Origin: Glycine soja
Taxonomy: Eukaryota; Streptophyta; Magnoliopsida; Fabales; Fabaceae
Assembly (NCBI RefSeq): GCF_004193775.1
Contig: NC_041019.1
Span: 49,513,928-49,577,927, forward strand
Length of the DNA stretch: 64,000 nucleotides
Direction of reading: 5' to 3'
The notes under the pieces were generated by a model, which was not told the DNA's origin, did no database searches, and saw only the letters and a list, made by a program, of their open reading frames with translations. A program made the translations under genes and the position numbers. Positions 26,001 to 37,461 of this stretch are shown here, piece after piece (within the stretch, counting starts at the first letter, position 1; each line of letters starts with the position of its first letter).

Positions 26001-27879
26001 ACATTTCTTTTATATATATAAAAGTTAATTAATGTAAAATAGTATAAAATTAGTTACTTATGTTATTATTATAATAATGATTAAGATTTTTTTAAGGTAA
26101 TGATTAAAGTTACTTAGTGTAAAATTAGTAGTATTTGTTATTATTATTGTAATGGTTAATTAAGGTGATAATTAAAATAAAATTGTGTAAAATTAATTGG
26201 TGTTTATTTTTTTATGATAATGATTAAAATTATTATTATTTAAAATAAAAATTAGTTTCCTTTTTTTAAAAAAAACAGTAAATATTTATTAAAAAAGTAT
26301 TACTTATTAAAAGTTGGATATTTAAATAATTATAAAGAAAGAAAAAAATTTAGTCCCCTCCTTAATAGGTTTCTGGATTTTTCCCAGGGTAAGGAGAGAT
26401 AATATAATGTATTAAAGGTCCTCTACATAATGTTTTTAACAATTAAGAGAGGTTGGGATAGAAAAAGCAATAGGGTTTGTGTATTTTAATAAAACTCGAT
26501 GAATGTGAGCGTAATTTATTTTAAAATAATTAAGTTTATGTTTCATCTTCTAAACTTTAAAGGAAATAACAAAAAAAAATTATTATTAGTTACAGGAAAA
26601 TTTTGGATTCATAAAATGAAGAAAATATCACTTAATAAATATATTTATAATTACTCACCTAAAAATTTACATGCAAATAGAGTGAATCACTAATTTAATC
26701 ATTAAAATCTTAATAGTTAGTTAAATTGGTTTTTAAAATCAACAAAATGATAAAACAGTTCCTAAATTTATAAATTACTAACCAATGGTCCCTAAAATTG
26801 CAATGGTCTATTAAATTAGGCTCCAAAATAATAATAAAAAATAGTTCTTAAAATTATAAATATTGAATTAGTTTAGTTCCTTTATTATTATTTGATATCA
26901 TCTAGCATTGTTAAAAAGGTTGAATTGATGTGTTAAGTCCTTGAGTAATTGAGTTATAGCCAACTAGACACGTCGATATGTGATTGTCATATTCGACGAA
27001 TGAAAATGTCTCAAACGCTGGTGGAATGATAATCTAATCTTCTCTTCCCAACGTTTAGTTTTTGCCTTAGTCTTCTGATTTGTTCATTGAGAAAATATAA
27101 TAGTTAGTTTATTTTTATTTACCCATTGAGAAAATGTCATTACATTAACCCTTAAAATCATAACGTGAAACATGCATAATAAAATGAATGGACTCAACAT
27201 TTCTAATCTCATTAAAAATAACTAAAAATATAATGCGATTTTAGCCGCCATTATCTGTAAATGAAATTGTTGGAATTGGTATCCTAACAAGGTCAACATC
27301 AATTTGATCAAAATGACCTAATTGGGATATTTTAAAAAATTAGAGAAACTAATTGGAATGCTTAAAAATTTAGGAATCAAATTAATGTATTTTAAATAAT
27401 TTAGAGACTAAATTAATTATTAAACCTTAAAAAATAAACCAGTCATTTAGTCATCATTAAGTTTAGAATCACAAGTCTAAGATGTATATGAGTTGGCCTA
27501 AAACTTAAAGAGTATACTGTCATTCAGCTTAAAAGATCGTATAAAAAAAAACATGGCCGATATATGATTCAACCTAAAAGCGGAAAGGTACAATATCAAA
27601 ATAAATTAGAACTTTTATTTAACATGAAATATATTAAAGGTAATAATTTTTTAGTCTGTATTTGCGTATCCATTCCATCCATCTGAATGTCAATCTAACT
27701 CTCCCTTCTTTCCAAGTTCTTTCATTGAAATGTGGGAGCATTTCAAACACTAATCAAAATCATCCGTCTCAAATGTTGTCACGTCATTTAATGATTACAG
27801 TTCATTAATAATAAATAATTAATAGTGTAATTAAGTCTCAACCATGATCTTTCATTTTAGGGTTAGTACTCAATTGTTC
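23092..27879. other. PIG-Q 3' flank and AT-rich intergenic sequence
   Basis: The PIG-Q 3' UTR probably occupies the first few hundred bases. The rest is AT-rich. A weak inverted-repeat pattern at about 26685-26830 against 27290-27440 may be a decayed DNA element, but neither ends nor target duplication could be defined. Confidence 0.45.
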
Positions 27880-27884
27880 CATTT

Positions 27885-28152
27885 TGTTGAGTTCCATTTT
27901 TATAGCAAGCTATTAGGTAGCATAACTGGGTTATGTTTTGTTAGTTGTTAGTTTTCTGTTTTTGTACAACTAGCTTAGTAGTTTGTTAGTTTTTTGTTTT
28001 TTTTTTTTCTGTTACTTGTACAGCTGGCTTAGTAGTTTGTTAGCTTAGCTAGTTAGCTTTATATATCTAGTCCCTTTGTATTTTTGTGAGAGTGGAATAA
28101 CGAGAATTTATGAGCACAATGCTCTTTCTCTTCCAAACTTATTTTCTTCACA
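27885..28152 (+). repeat. 5' LTR of the copia element
   Basis: It starts TGTTGAGTTCC and ends CTTCTTCACA-like, immediately before the primer binding site. It is 268 bp and matches 32306-32540 over its last roughly 245 bases, with small indels. Confidence 0.85.
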
Positions 28153-28161
28153 TGGTATCAG
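28153..28161 (+). promoter_or_regulatory. Primer binding site (initiator tRNA-Met type)
   Basis: TGGTATCAG directly abuts the 5' LTR, matching the usual start of copia primer binding sites complementary to the 3' end of initiator tRNA-Met. Confidence 0.8.
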
Positions 28162-30122
28162 TTGAAATCTTCCCTTTCGTTGTGATCTTTGATTGATCCT
28201 TCTTGCAATCATTGTTGTTGTTGCACTTTCTTGGTCTTGAATCACAATTCTTCAAGCTTCTTCCTCGGTTAATCATAGCTGAAAATGCTGACCCAATTGC
28301 AAACAATGTTGTTGTTAATAATGCAGCTCTTAGAAACTTGATGAATCCCTATTATATTCATCCAAATGAGAATCCCGGTGTGGCGATTGTTGCTTATGTT
28401 CTCAATGGTGAAAATTACCACTCATGGTTGCGTGCTATGCTCCTTGCTTTGAAGACCAAGAAAAAGCTCAAATTTGTGGATGGTTCTTTGCCTCGTCTTG
28501 CTCTTAATGATCCCAATTTCACTCTATGGGATCATTGTAATACCTTGGTGGTTTCATGGGTTCATCATTCTCTTCATCCATAAATCTTGCAAACTATCAT
28601 GTGGATGGAGAATGCATCGGATATCTGGAATACTTTCAAGAAATGTTATTATCAAGGAGATGTATTTCGAATCAGTGACTTACAAGAAGAAATTTATCTG
28701 CTTAAACAAAGTGATGCTAATATCACTACTTAGTTTACAAAATTGAAAGGTTTAATCCAATAATTGGACAACTTTTTCCCTATTCCTTCATGCACTTGTG
28801 TTGTTGTTTGTTCCTATGAACTTATTCCTATTGTTAAGAGTTACAGATAAGGTGATTATGTGATTAGATTGTTAAGGGGCCTCAATGAATAATACTCTAC
28901 ATTTAGGTCCAATATAATGATGATGGACCCCCTCCCTGATTTAGACAAAGTTTTTTCTATCCTTATTCAACAAGAGAGGCAATTGGTTATTCAATTTGAT
29001 GATTCTAGAGTTTTTGCTCAATTGGATATCAACAACGGTACTTATGACAGAGGCAGAGGTCGTGGAGGCCATACATCTGGTGGAAAAGGTAGAGGCAGAA
29101 GCACAAAAATATGCACTTATTGTAACAAATCAAGTCATATGGTAGACACTTGCTACAAGAAACATGGTTACCCTCCTCACTTGCATAGAGGAGGTGCTAT
29201 CAACCAGTATTCTATGGATGATCAAGAAATTAAAGATGATCTACAATCTCTAGGACAAAAAGAGGTATCTGCAGATGCTTCATCTGTAGCTTTCGCACCA
29301 GAGCAACATAAGGCTCTTCTTTCCTTGTTGCAGCAAACCTCTCAAGCCTCTCCCTCTCATGCCACTAATCAATTAGTTAGTTCTCATAAGAATGGTAATT
29401 CAGGTATAATTTGTGCTACTCTTCATGCTTATAGTTCCAATTTAAACTCTTAGGTTCTTGATAGTGGAGCTACTGATCATGTGTGTTTTTCCAAAACTAA
29501 TTTTCAATGTCTCAAACAAATCGACCTATACTTGTTAAACTACCTGATGGATCTCAAATTCAAACCAACTTGGCAGGAACCATACATTTTAGTGATCAAT
29601 TTTACCTTACTAATGTTTTGTATATTCCCTCTTTCACATTTAATTTGATTTCAGTTTCAAAACTAATTGCCAACCTTCATTGTTGTCTAAACTTTCACCC
29701 TACTGGTTGTTCCATTTAGGACAACTCCTCCTCGAGGATAATTGGAGCAACTGAATTGAGAGCTGGCTTATACATCCTATCTTCACCAATAACTCAGTTC
29801 TCCTATAATTGTAACATCTATACCATTCCTTCTAATAAATGCAATGTTTGGCATAATAGGTTAGGACATCTCTTTCATGATAAACTTGTCCAAATGAATA
29901 AATTGTACTCTTCCATTGATTGTACAATCTCTTGTAACCCTTGTGACACTTGTCATTTTGCAAAACAAAAAAGGTTGCCTTTTCTTGACAGCATCACTAT
30001 TTCCTCACAATGTTTTGATTTGTTGCACATGGATATATGGGGTCTTTATGCTCACCCTTCATTGCTTGGTCATAAATATTTTCTTACCATTGTTGATGAC
30101 AAAAGCAGATACACATGGATTA

Positions 30123-31218
30123 TGTTGGACAAGTGGCCTCAAATATCTTAAAAAGGGGGGGGGGGGTTGAATTAAGATATCACAACTTATTTTCCCAATT
30201 AAAAATTCTATTTATCTTTCTATTTCAGTTATAAATTACCTTAATAATGAGTTTCTTAAATATTGATTCAAAAAGAACAGATTGAATATGAATATAAAAC
30301 AATAATAAATAAAAGAGTTTAAGGGAAGAAAAAATGCAAACTCAGATTTATACTGGTTCGGCCACACCCTTGTGCCTACGTCCAGTCCCCAAGCAACCCG
30401 CTTAAGAGTTCGACTATCTTGTAAATTCCTTTTACAAGTTCTAAACACATAAGGACAACCCTTCCTTTGTGTTTAGAATTCTTTCACAACAAGAGACCCT
30501 CGGTCTCTTAATCCCTTTTCAGAATGAAGAAGAAGAAAAGAAGAAATCTCTCTTGAAAGAGATAGATCGAACAATTTGAGTACTCAAATAATTCCTTATT
30601 GAATCACAAGTAATTTGGCCAAGGAATTTGTAAGAGGATAAAACGATTTGCTTTTTAAGAGGATAAGACCTTTTTGTTCTGAAAAACTCTTGGCAAATTC
30701 GTGTCTCAAGCTACATATATATAGGCCTATGATAGCCATTCAAGAACCACACAAAAAGATGTGACTGTTGAGAATGTTTTCTGAAAAACTCCTCTGGTAA
30801 TCGATTACAGTATATGTGTAATCGATTACAGGCTTTAAAATTTGAATTAAAACGTTCAGAAACTGCTGGTAATCGATTACCATATATGTGTAATCGATTA
30901 CACAGTGCAAATTTTGAATTCAAATTTTAATAGCTGTTGTAAATCGTTTTTGGCCACTGGTAATCGATTACATCCTCTGGTAATCGATTACCAGAGAGTA
31001 AATCTGTTGAAAAACCTTTTTAACTTAGATTTCTTGGCCAAACCTTTTGCGACTTCAATTGGAATTCCCTTCCTATTTAATATACCCTTCCTAAGACTCT
31101 AGAGACTGTCTTGATCATTCATCTTGAATATCTTTGTCTTGAATAAATCTTTGAGAAGCATGTGATTCATGTAATCCTTTGGCATCATCAAAACATTTAG
31201 CTTGATCCTTTGTCTACA
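30123..31218. mobile_element. Nested solo LTR (or LTR-like insertion) within copia integrase
   Basis: The insert begins TGTTGGACAAGTGG and ends GTCTACA, with the TG...CA ends of an LTR. It is flanked by identical GATTA pentamers at 30118-30122 and 31219-31223. Ignoring the insert and one GATTA copy joins the two halves of the integrase frame without a shift. It is 1096 bp with no internal LTR pair and no coding frame, so a solo LTR is the simplest reading. It contains a G run near 30153-30167 and six TAATCGATTAC palindromes between 30798 and 30991. Confidence 0.85.
30798..30991. repeat. Cluster of six TAATCGATTAC palindromes
   Basis: Copies start at 30798, 30819, 30870, 30891, 30961 and 30981. 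They form three pairs with spacings of 21, 21 and 20 bases. Several extend to longer palindromes such as GGTAATCGATTACC. All lie within the nested LTR. Confidence 0.95.
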
Positions 31219-32305
31219 GATTATTTTTCTGAAATTAAAATCAGAAGTTTCAAACCATATTAAACAGTTTATATCTATGGTTGAAACTCAGTTTTCTGTT
31301 AAAGTTAAAGGCATTAGATCCGACAATGGCCCTGAATTTGCCTTGCAAAATTTCTATGGTTCTCAAGGTATTCTCCATCAAACTTCTTATGTGGAGACAC
31401 CCCAACAAAATGAGGTTGTAGAGAGAAAACACCAACATCTTCTTGCTGTGGCTAGAGCATTACTTTTTCATGCCAATTTGCCTAAATTTTTTTGGACACA
31501 AGCTATCTCATTGGGTGTTCATATAATAAACAAATTGCCAACTAAATTTCTGAATCAAAAATCTCCACATGAGGTTCTGTTCAATTGCACACCATCCATC
31601 AACAATTTAAGAGTATTTGGATGTTTATGTTATGCCTCAACACTAAAGGCTAACAGAAAGAAGTTTGATGCCAGAGCAAGAAAATGTGTCTCTCTAGGTG
31701 TAAGATCAGGTGTCAAAGGTCATTTACTTTTTGATCTCAAAACAAGAGAACTTATTGTCTCCAGGGATGTTATTTTTTATGAAAATATATTTTCTTACTT
31801 GAATAGTCACTCACCACCATCTGTTGACTCCACACAACCTGTTAAGCCTGCTCCTTCATCATCTTATATGATTTTCTGCTTGATATGCCTCATCCACCAG
31901 ACCCTTCCCCACCTGAGATACCAATATCAAACCCTCCACTTGATTCACACCATCAATCAGCCTTACCTCAACCATCTCCCAGCAGATCACAAAGACAGAA
32001 ATAACTTCCTTCATACCTTAAAGACTACCACTGTTCTCTAACTTTTGCAACAACTCACAATTCAGTCTCTCCAGTTTCCTCTATCATCAGGTATTCTATT
32101 TCCAACTACATTTCTTACCACAAACTTTCACACCATCACAAATATTTCACACTTAATGTATCTTCACAATCTAAACCTACTAGTTTTAAGGAAGTTATAT
32201 GTCATGAAAGTTGGAAACAAGCTATCCAATCTAAATTATCTTCTCCTATTAAGACTAACACTTGACAACTTACTCCTTTACCTCCCAATAAAAAGCCAAT
32301 TGGCT

Positions 32306-32540
32306 AGCTATTAGCTGGCATAGCTATGTTTTGTTTTCTATTAGTTTTCTGTTTTTGTACAGCTAGCTTAGTAATTTGTTAGTTTTGTGTTTTTTTTTGT
32401 TACTTGTACAATTGACTTAGTAGTTTGTTAGTTTATCTAGTTAGCTTTATATATCTAGTCCCTTTGTATTTTTGTGAGAGTGGAATATTGAGAATTTATG
32501 AGCAGAATGCTCTTTCTCTTCCAAACTTATTCTCTTCACA
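32306..32540 (+). repeat. 5'-truncated 3' LTR of the copia element
   Basis: It matches the 5' LTR from about its 24th base to its end. The first 23 bases, the polypurine tract and all of reverse transcriptase/RNase H are missing at a single junction near 32300-32306. Its CA end is followed by the CATTT target duplication. Confidence 0.8.
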
Positions 32541-32545
32541 CATTT

Positions 32546-33328
32546 TGTCTTCTACACATTCATCGCAATTCACGTGAGATTCAATGCATGAGACGATTAG
32601 GATATTAAATGTCGGGACATTGATTATTTCTTAATATTAGGGAAACATGCTAGCATTTTTTTTTTACGTCGGTATGTTTCGTGTGCACTGTTCAATGTTC
32701 GAACACATTGCGGACAAAAATGTATTGCTTCATCCACTTCCTTCTCAAGTTGTTACAAGTTAGCCTAGCCTCTTGGTATAAATTTGTTTTCCACTTCATC
32801 AAAGAAATTGAAGTTATGACGTCCACTCAAGTACTATAAATAATTGATTTGAATCCCATCATGATTCATGAAAGCTAATTAAGGGTATTATATAAGGCAT
32901 GAAATATGGTGCGAGGGACCCTTTCCTTTACCCCCAAACCATGCAACCATCGTTTTGTCAATAAGAATGATTGATGTCTGAAGATAGAACGCATCCACGT
33001 TTGTCTTCATTCTCTCTAATGTAAAGGCTCGGCCGTCCGATCTCTAACACTACAAAAAAAATCGTTATTTTTGCCGAAATATTTTCCACCAAAATATAAT
33101 CTTGATTTTACATTTTTCCTGTTTAACGTGCACCATTGCCTAACCTCGAATGATTTCATTCATTTTGCCAACTTAGGAAAGTGGAATGACCAGTACCTTC
33201 TGTCTGCCTAAGCATTTTTATTTTATCTTAAAATAATTATTACTTTAAAAAAGTCTTGAAAAATATTTTTAATAGTATTTTTATTTATTAATATTTTACT
33301 TAAATATTTAGTTGTGGTTTAAACATAA
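32546..33328. other. Intergenic sequence with a possible CACTA end
   Basis: No gene is seen. At 33048 a CACTACAAAAAAAATCG string resembles the terminal repeat of CACTA transposons, but no inverted partner was found nearby. Confidence 0.4.
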
Positions 33329-33337
33329 AGTTTTAAA

Positions 33338-33755
33338 AGCTAAATTACACTTTTAGTCATTTATATGTTTTTTTATTTAGATTCAATTTGGTTATTTATC
33401 TTTTAATTTTGATTTAATTTGGTTCTTTCACTAGTTTAGAATTACCATTGTAAATAACTTTTGCATGATGATGATTAAAAATCACCACAAAATAATACTT
33501 CCAGGCTTAGACGAGTTTACCTAGCATAATTGAAAAAGTGATGACTTTTAGTTGTCACAATAATATTAAAAATTATAGAAATTAAAAGTCCCTTTGCAAT
33601 GAATGTTAAAAAAATGTGCTCAATTTTTCAATTTTTCTCATAGGATCCATGAATCTTAAAATTGATTGAAGTTTATTTTAGATGAATGTGTTGCAATCAA
33701 AACACCTTAAATTACAACAAAAGAGATAAAAGACTAAAAGTGTAATAATTTAGCC
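33338..33755. mobile_element. Short MITE with near-perfect 9-bp target duplication
   Basis: The left end is AGCTAAATTACACTTTTAGT and the right end, on the other strand, is GGCTAAATTATTACACTTTT with AGTC following. Flanking 9-mers AGTTTTAAA (33329-33337) and AATTTTAAA (33756-33764) match at 8 of 9 positions. The element is 418 bp and has no coding capacity. The features fit a Mutator-type or similar non-autonomous element. Confidence 0.7.
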
Positions 33756-33764
33756 AATTTTAAA

Positions 33765-36129
33765 TAAGAAATTTATTTTTTAAGCAAATTTAATGTATCA
33801 TATACCGAAATAATTTGTTTAAATAATAGAAAATTTATAGGAGTTTTTTTCCATGTAAAATAAAAGGATTTTAAATAATACTTAAAATGAAAGAATTTAA
33901 AAATATCTTCCTTCTTTTCATGATAAGGGGGAAAATAGATTAGATTTTCTGACTAGGGTTTATATGCCCAGTCTACATCAAGCCAAGTCAAACTAGACAT
34001 TTTTAGAAAATAAACTAGGTCATGACTCCTATAAAAGTTTGCTAAATTAAAAGCTTAAATCCATTCAAAATATATTTTAGACCTAACATATTGACCTACT
34101 TAAGTAAATATAAATATTTATTTTTTGTTAATATTATTGTTATATTTTTTTATAATGTATTAAAACCATAAATTTATATGTCTTTTAAAATATTAAGCAT
34201 ATTAACATACATAAAAAGAAAACCAAGCCTATAAACTTATGCTCTATTTGGAGGCCTTATTGCAAAATAGTCTTTTAATTAAGTTATTGTGGAGGTCATG
34301 TTAGATCTGAAAAATAAGTTTGTATCATATGTTTAAGTTATACTCGATTCTTATAAAGTCTAACTACCTATTCTTGTCTCTATCTCGTGCCTTTAGTAGT
34401 AGTGATTTTAATTTTGAAAGTTTAGAATGTGTTTTACATAAAACTTTTTTCCTATTAGTGGATTAATTAGTCTATTTAGGGATATGTCCTATCTATTTAG
34501 TAGATTTAATATGAAATAGACTTTTAAATAAACTAACAAGTAAACTTTAAAAATGGACAGGGCAAATCTAAAAAACAATAGGCTATGCCCGATAATTGGT
34601 TAGATTTAATCATTGAACTTCTTTAAACAAATTAGTTGTACAAACTGTTCTTTTCATTTCCTAATCTTTCTACTTTTCAAACTAACTTTTTAATTTTTTT
34701 TCTTATTTAAAAATTGTCTAATGTTCACTTTTTGCAAAATTCTAATTCTAATCCTCAGACTTTTAAATAAATATTTAAAAATTACATATGATAAAAACTA
34801 AATTAATGTATTAATACAAAGAAATATATATATATATAAATTTGAATTATTTTATTAGAACAAGTATTTTAAGAATGAAAAATAATAATTGAAAAATTAA
34901 ATTCAAACATATTTAAAATATTTTAGAATATCAAAACTCAGGAGCAACAAAATAAAATTTTAGCCATAATTACTAAAAAAAAGCAAAGAGTTTGAAGCAT
35001 CAACAACTTTGGATTCCTGTTTCTTATATCTAGAAATTCAAGTGGATTATCAAACTTTATTCTTATCTTTTTTCATGGTGAATATAACTCAAGTGATCAT
35101 GACTGTTAACTCATAGATACTGTACTTAAAAGTAAGATTTACAAAATTGTGATTTTTTTTGTAAATTTTTGTCAATAAGATATATTATAATAGAAAAGAG
35201 TGTTAAGAGAATATCTCAGTCACATTGTATAATAAGTTGAAATGTTTCACAAAATTTTAAAATCAATTTTAATGCTATTGGTTATGTACAGTAAGGAATT
35301 AAACTAAATAAAGTTTAAATAAAATAATATAATATCCATGTTCACTCTCTCGTTAGAGGGAAAAAACTTATACCGAACCCAAACCAGGAACGATTCAAGG
35401 AATTAAATATTATTTTATTTTATTTTTTTACTATGTTTTGTTCACCTATTTGTGACTATAATTAGTAAAACAGATATTTTATCTTATAAATAAGACTATT
35501 TTCCCTAATAATTACTAGTATTAAAATTTTAAATTAAATTATTATTGTTTTTTTAAAAGCAAATTAAATTATTATTATTCAACCGAAAGATTGAAAAAAA
35601 AAATATTTGATTCTATTAATGAATCTTAAACTGAGTAGTCACTATCTTCTTTTGCTGAATTCTTAAACTGAGTTGTCTTTTTTTGCTGAATTCTTAAACT
35701 GAGGTGTCTTTTTTTGCTGAATTCTTAAACTGAGTTGTCACTACTTTTTCTTAAGGAAATAGTTCTAACTTACATATTAAACAGCCAACTTAACTATGTT
35801 TTTACCTTCCGTAAAAAAAAAAAACCATGTTTTCACCTGACAAGAATTCATTACATGAGAGTACAGTACATAAGTATTAATTCTGCTTTATTCACATAAA
35901 TTCACAGTAGTAAAATTTATTGCAAAGATTATCTAATAAATTAAACTTATGAAAAAGAGTCCAAAAGTATCTTTAAATTTTAGTAGTATTAAACATGTTC
36001 ATTTCTTCACTATATACTTATATAAGTTCCTTAAAACATTACCTAAACCTTCACCAATCCATAAAAACAATGGTTTACGGTTGTTACCCAAAACAAAAAA
36101 CATAGATACCAAATTATATTCTATAGAAA
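33765..36129. other. AT-rich intergenic sequence
   Basis: It contains the 31-bp tandem repeat at 35621-35745. No other supported feature is seen. The CIPK 3' UTR should extend leftward from 36129 on the minus strand. Confidence 0.5.
35621..35745. repeat. 31-bp tandem repeat, about 3.5 copies
   Basis: The unit TTCTTAAACTGAGTTGTC with a T-run and GCTGAA recurs at 35660, 35691 and 35722, exactly 31 bases apart. A more diverged, longer copy precedes them from 35621. Confidence 0.9.
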
Positions 36130-37461
36130 TCACCGAGAGACCGGCTCTTCCAATTCACTTGCCAATTCAAGAAGCAGTGGCCGCAGTTTATCTTTCCAAA
36201 ACTGCCCCCCAAACCCCCCTCCCTTTTCACTTCTTTTCATTTCAACCACCACCAGCTCATCGGTTAATTGGTAAACCACAACAATACCAATCAAATTACC
36301 ATCCTGCCCTTCTAGCTTTGCTCCACCACCATTCTTCTCCCTTCTCACCACCACCCTTCCCTCCTCCGTCATTGCCTCCACTCTCTCCATAATTTTCTCT
36401 GGCACCACTGTCGAAACAACCCGTTCGACCAAATTCGATCCGGTCGGGTCCTCAAAAAGACCCGACATATCCAACCCGGTTGAGAAAGAAATTAAGTCGA
36501 AAGCATTCAAAGACTTGAATCCGGTTCGACCTAATTGCTTTTCACACTCACTCTCCTTGACCAAAACCCGGTTGAACCGATACTCGCCATCTGCATTGAA
36601 CCACGTGTCCTTATAGATCTCATCGACGGTTATCCTTGTCTTGGGATTTGTGTCCAAAAGTCGTGATAAGAGGAATCTCAGATCATGTGATATCCACCTC
36701 GGGAACCGGAATTGACCGCGGTAAATCTTCCTATACAGAACGGAGGGATTGTAGTCATTGAAGGGTAAATAGCCAGCAATGAGCGCGAACAAAACGACGC
36801 CGCACGACCAAAGATCCACCTTGGCGCCATCGTAGCCTCTCTTCGCAAGAATCTCGGGCGCCACGTAGGTAGGGGTTCCACAAACCGTGTGCAACAGCCC
36901 GTCGGGTCGGATCTGACCCGTGACCGCACTCAACCCGAAATCGGAGACCTTAAGGTTCCCATCCTCGTCGAGTAAGAGGTTGTCGAGCTTGAGGTCGCGG
37001 TGGAAGACGCCGCGGGAGTGGCAGTGCTTCACGGCGGAGATCAGCTGCCGGAAGTAAAATCTGGCGGTTTCCTCCGTGAGCCGTCCCTTCCCGGCGACCT
37101 CGTGGAAGAGCTCCCCGCCGGCGGCGAACTCCATGACGAAGTAGATTTTTGTTTTGGTCGCGAGTACTTCGAAGAGGTTAATGATGTTGGGGTGGTGGAG
37201 GCGGCGCATGATGGAGATCTCGCGCTCCACGTTGGCGGCGAAGCCTCCGTTCAGGACCTTGTTCTTGCTCACGGCCTTCAACGCCACGCTCTGGTGCGTG
37301 TCGTCCACGCTCGTCGCGTGGTACACCTTCGCGAATGCGCCAACTCCCAGCAACCTTCGCAACTCGTACTTCCCGAACAAAACGACGCCGGACGGAACCT
37401 CCTCGTCGTTTGTTGTCGTTGCGAATTCTGTTGCAACGGTGTCGTTCTGCGCCTCTCGCAT
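36130..37461 (-). CDS. CBL-interacting protein kinase (CIPK14/CIPK11-like), intronless
   Basis: The product is a Ser/Thr kinase of the SnRK3 family, expected to be switched on by calcineurin-B-like calcium sensors and to act on membrane transporters. The 443-aa frame is uninterrupted, which fits the intron-less clade of plant CIPKs. The ATP loop is GVGAFAKV (39-46), the catalytic Lys is K62, the HRD motif is at 154-156, DFG at 174-176, and the activation segment runs to APE at 201-203. The NAF/FISL regulatory motif is LNAFDLISFSTGLDMSGLF (318-336), followed by a phosphatase-interaction-like region (about 343-375) and a conserved C-terminal domain. The catalytic loop reads HRDLKLDN instead of the more common HRDLKPEN. 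Segments such as SRGVFHRDLK and GQIRPDGLLHTVCGT resemble CIPK14/CIPK11 most closely; the exact orthologue is inferred. The coding region is much more GC-rich than its flanks. Confidence 0.95.
   Translation of the reverse strand: MREAQNDTVATEFATTTNDEEVPSGVVLFGKYELRRLLGVGAFAKVYHATSVDDTHQSVALKAVSKNKVLNGGFAANVEREISIMRRLHHPNIINLFEVLATKTKIYFVMEFAAGGELFHEVAGKGRLTEETARFYFRQLISAVKHCHSRGVFHRDLKLDNLLLDEDGNLKVSDFGLSAVTGQIRPDGLLHTVCGTPTYVAPEILAKRGYDGAKVDLWSCGVVLFALIAGYLPFNDYNPSVLYRKIYRGQFRFPRWISHDLRFLLSRLLDTNPKTRITVDEIYKDTWFNADGEYRFNRVLVKESECEKQLGRTGFKSLNAFDLISFSTGLDMSGLFEDPTGSNLVERVVSTVVPEKIMERVEAMTEEGRVVVRREKNGGGAKLEGQDGNLIGIVVVYQLTDELVVVEMKRSEKGGGFGGQFWKDKLRPLLLELASELEEPVSR

Larger units (their letters stand above)
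27885..32540 (+). mobile_element. Degenerate Ty1/copia retrotransposon with nested insertion
   Basis: The element is bounded by CATTT target duplications at 27880-27884 and 32541-32545. It has a 5' LTR (27885-28152, TG...CA), a tRNA-Met-type primer site beginning TGGTATCAG at 28153, and decayed gag-pol. Gag begins near 28,280 and contains several stops. A zinc knuckle CTYCNKSSHMVDTC lies near 29110-29150. The protease motif LDSGATDH lies near 29457. The integrase HNRLGH...CDTC zinc region lies near 29850-29950. The DDE core is split by a 1.1-kb insertion at 30123-31218 and resumes in frame after it. The frame then decays, and the sequence reaches the first codons of the reverse transcriptase region (PPNKKPIG, about 32280-32300) before jumping into the 3' LTR. 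Reverse transcriptase and RNase H are absent, so it cannot move on its own. Confidence 0.9.

Noticed and set aside
26685..27440. Possible inverted-repeat element
   Set aside because: The arms are too diverged and AT-rich to fix ends, and no target duplication was found.
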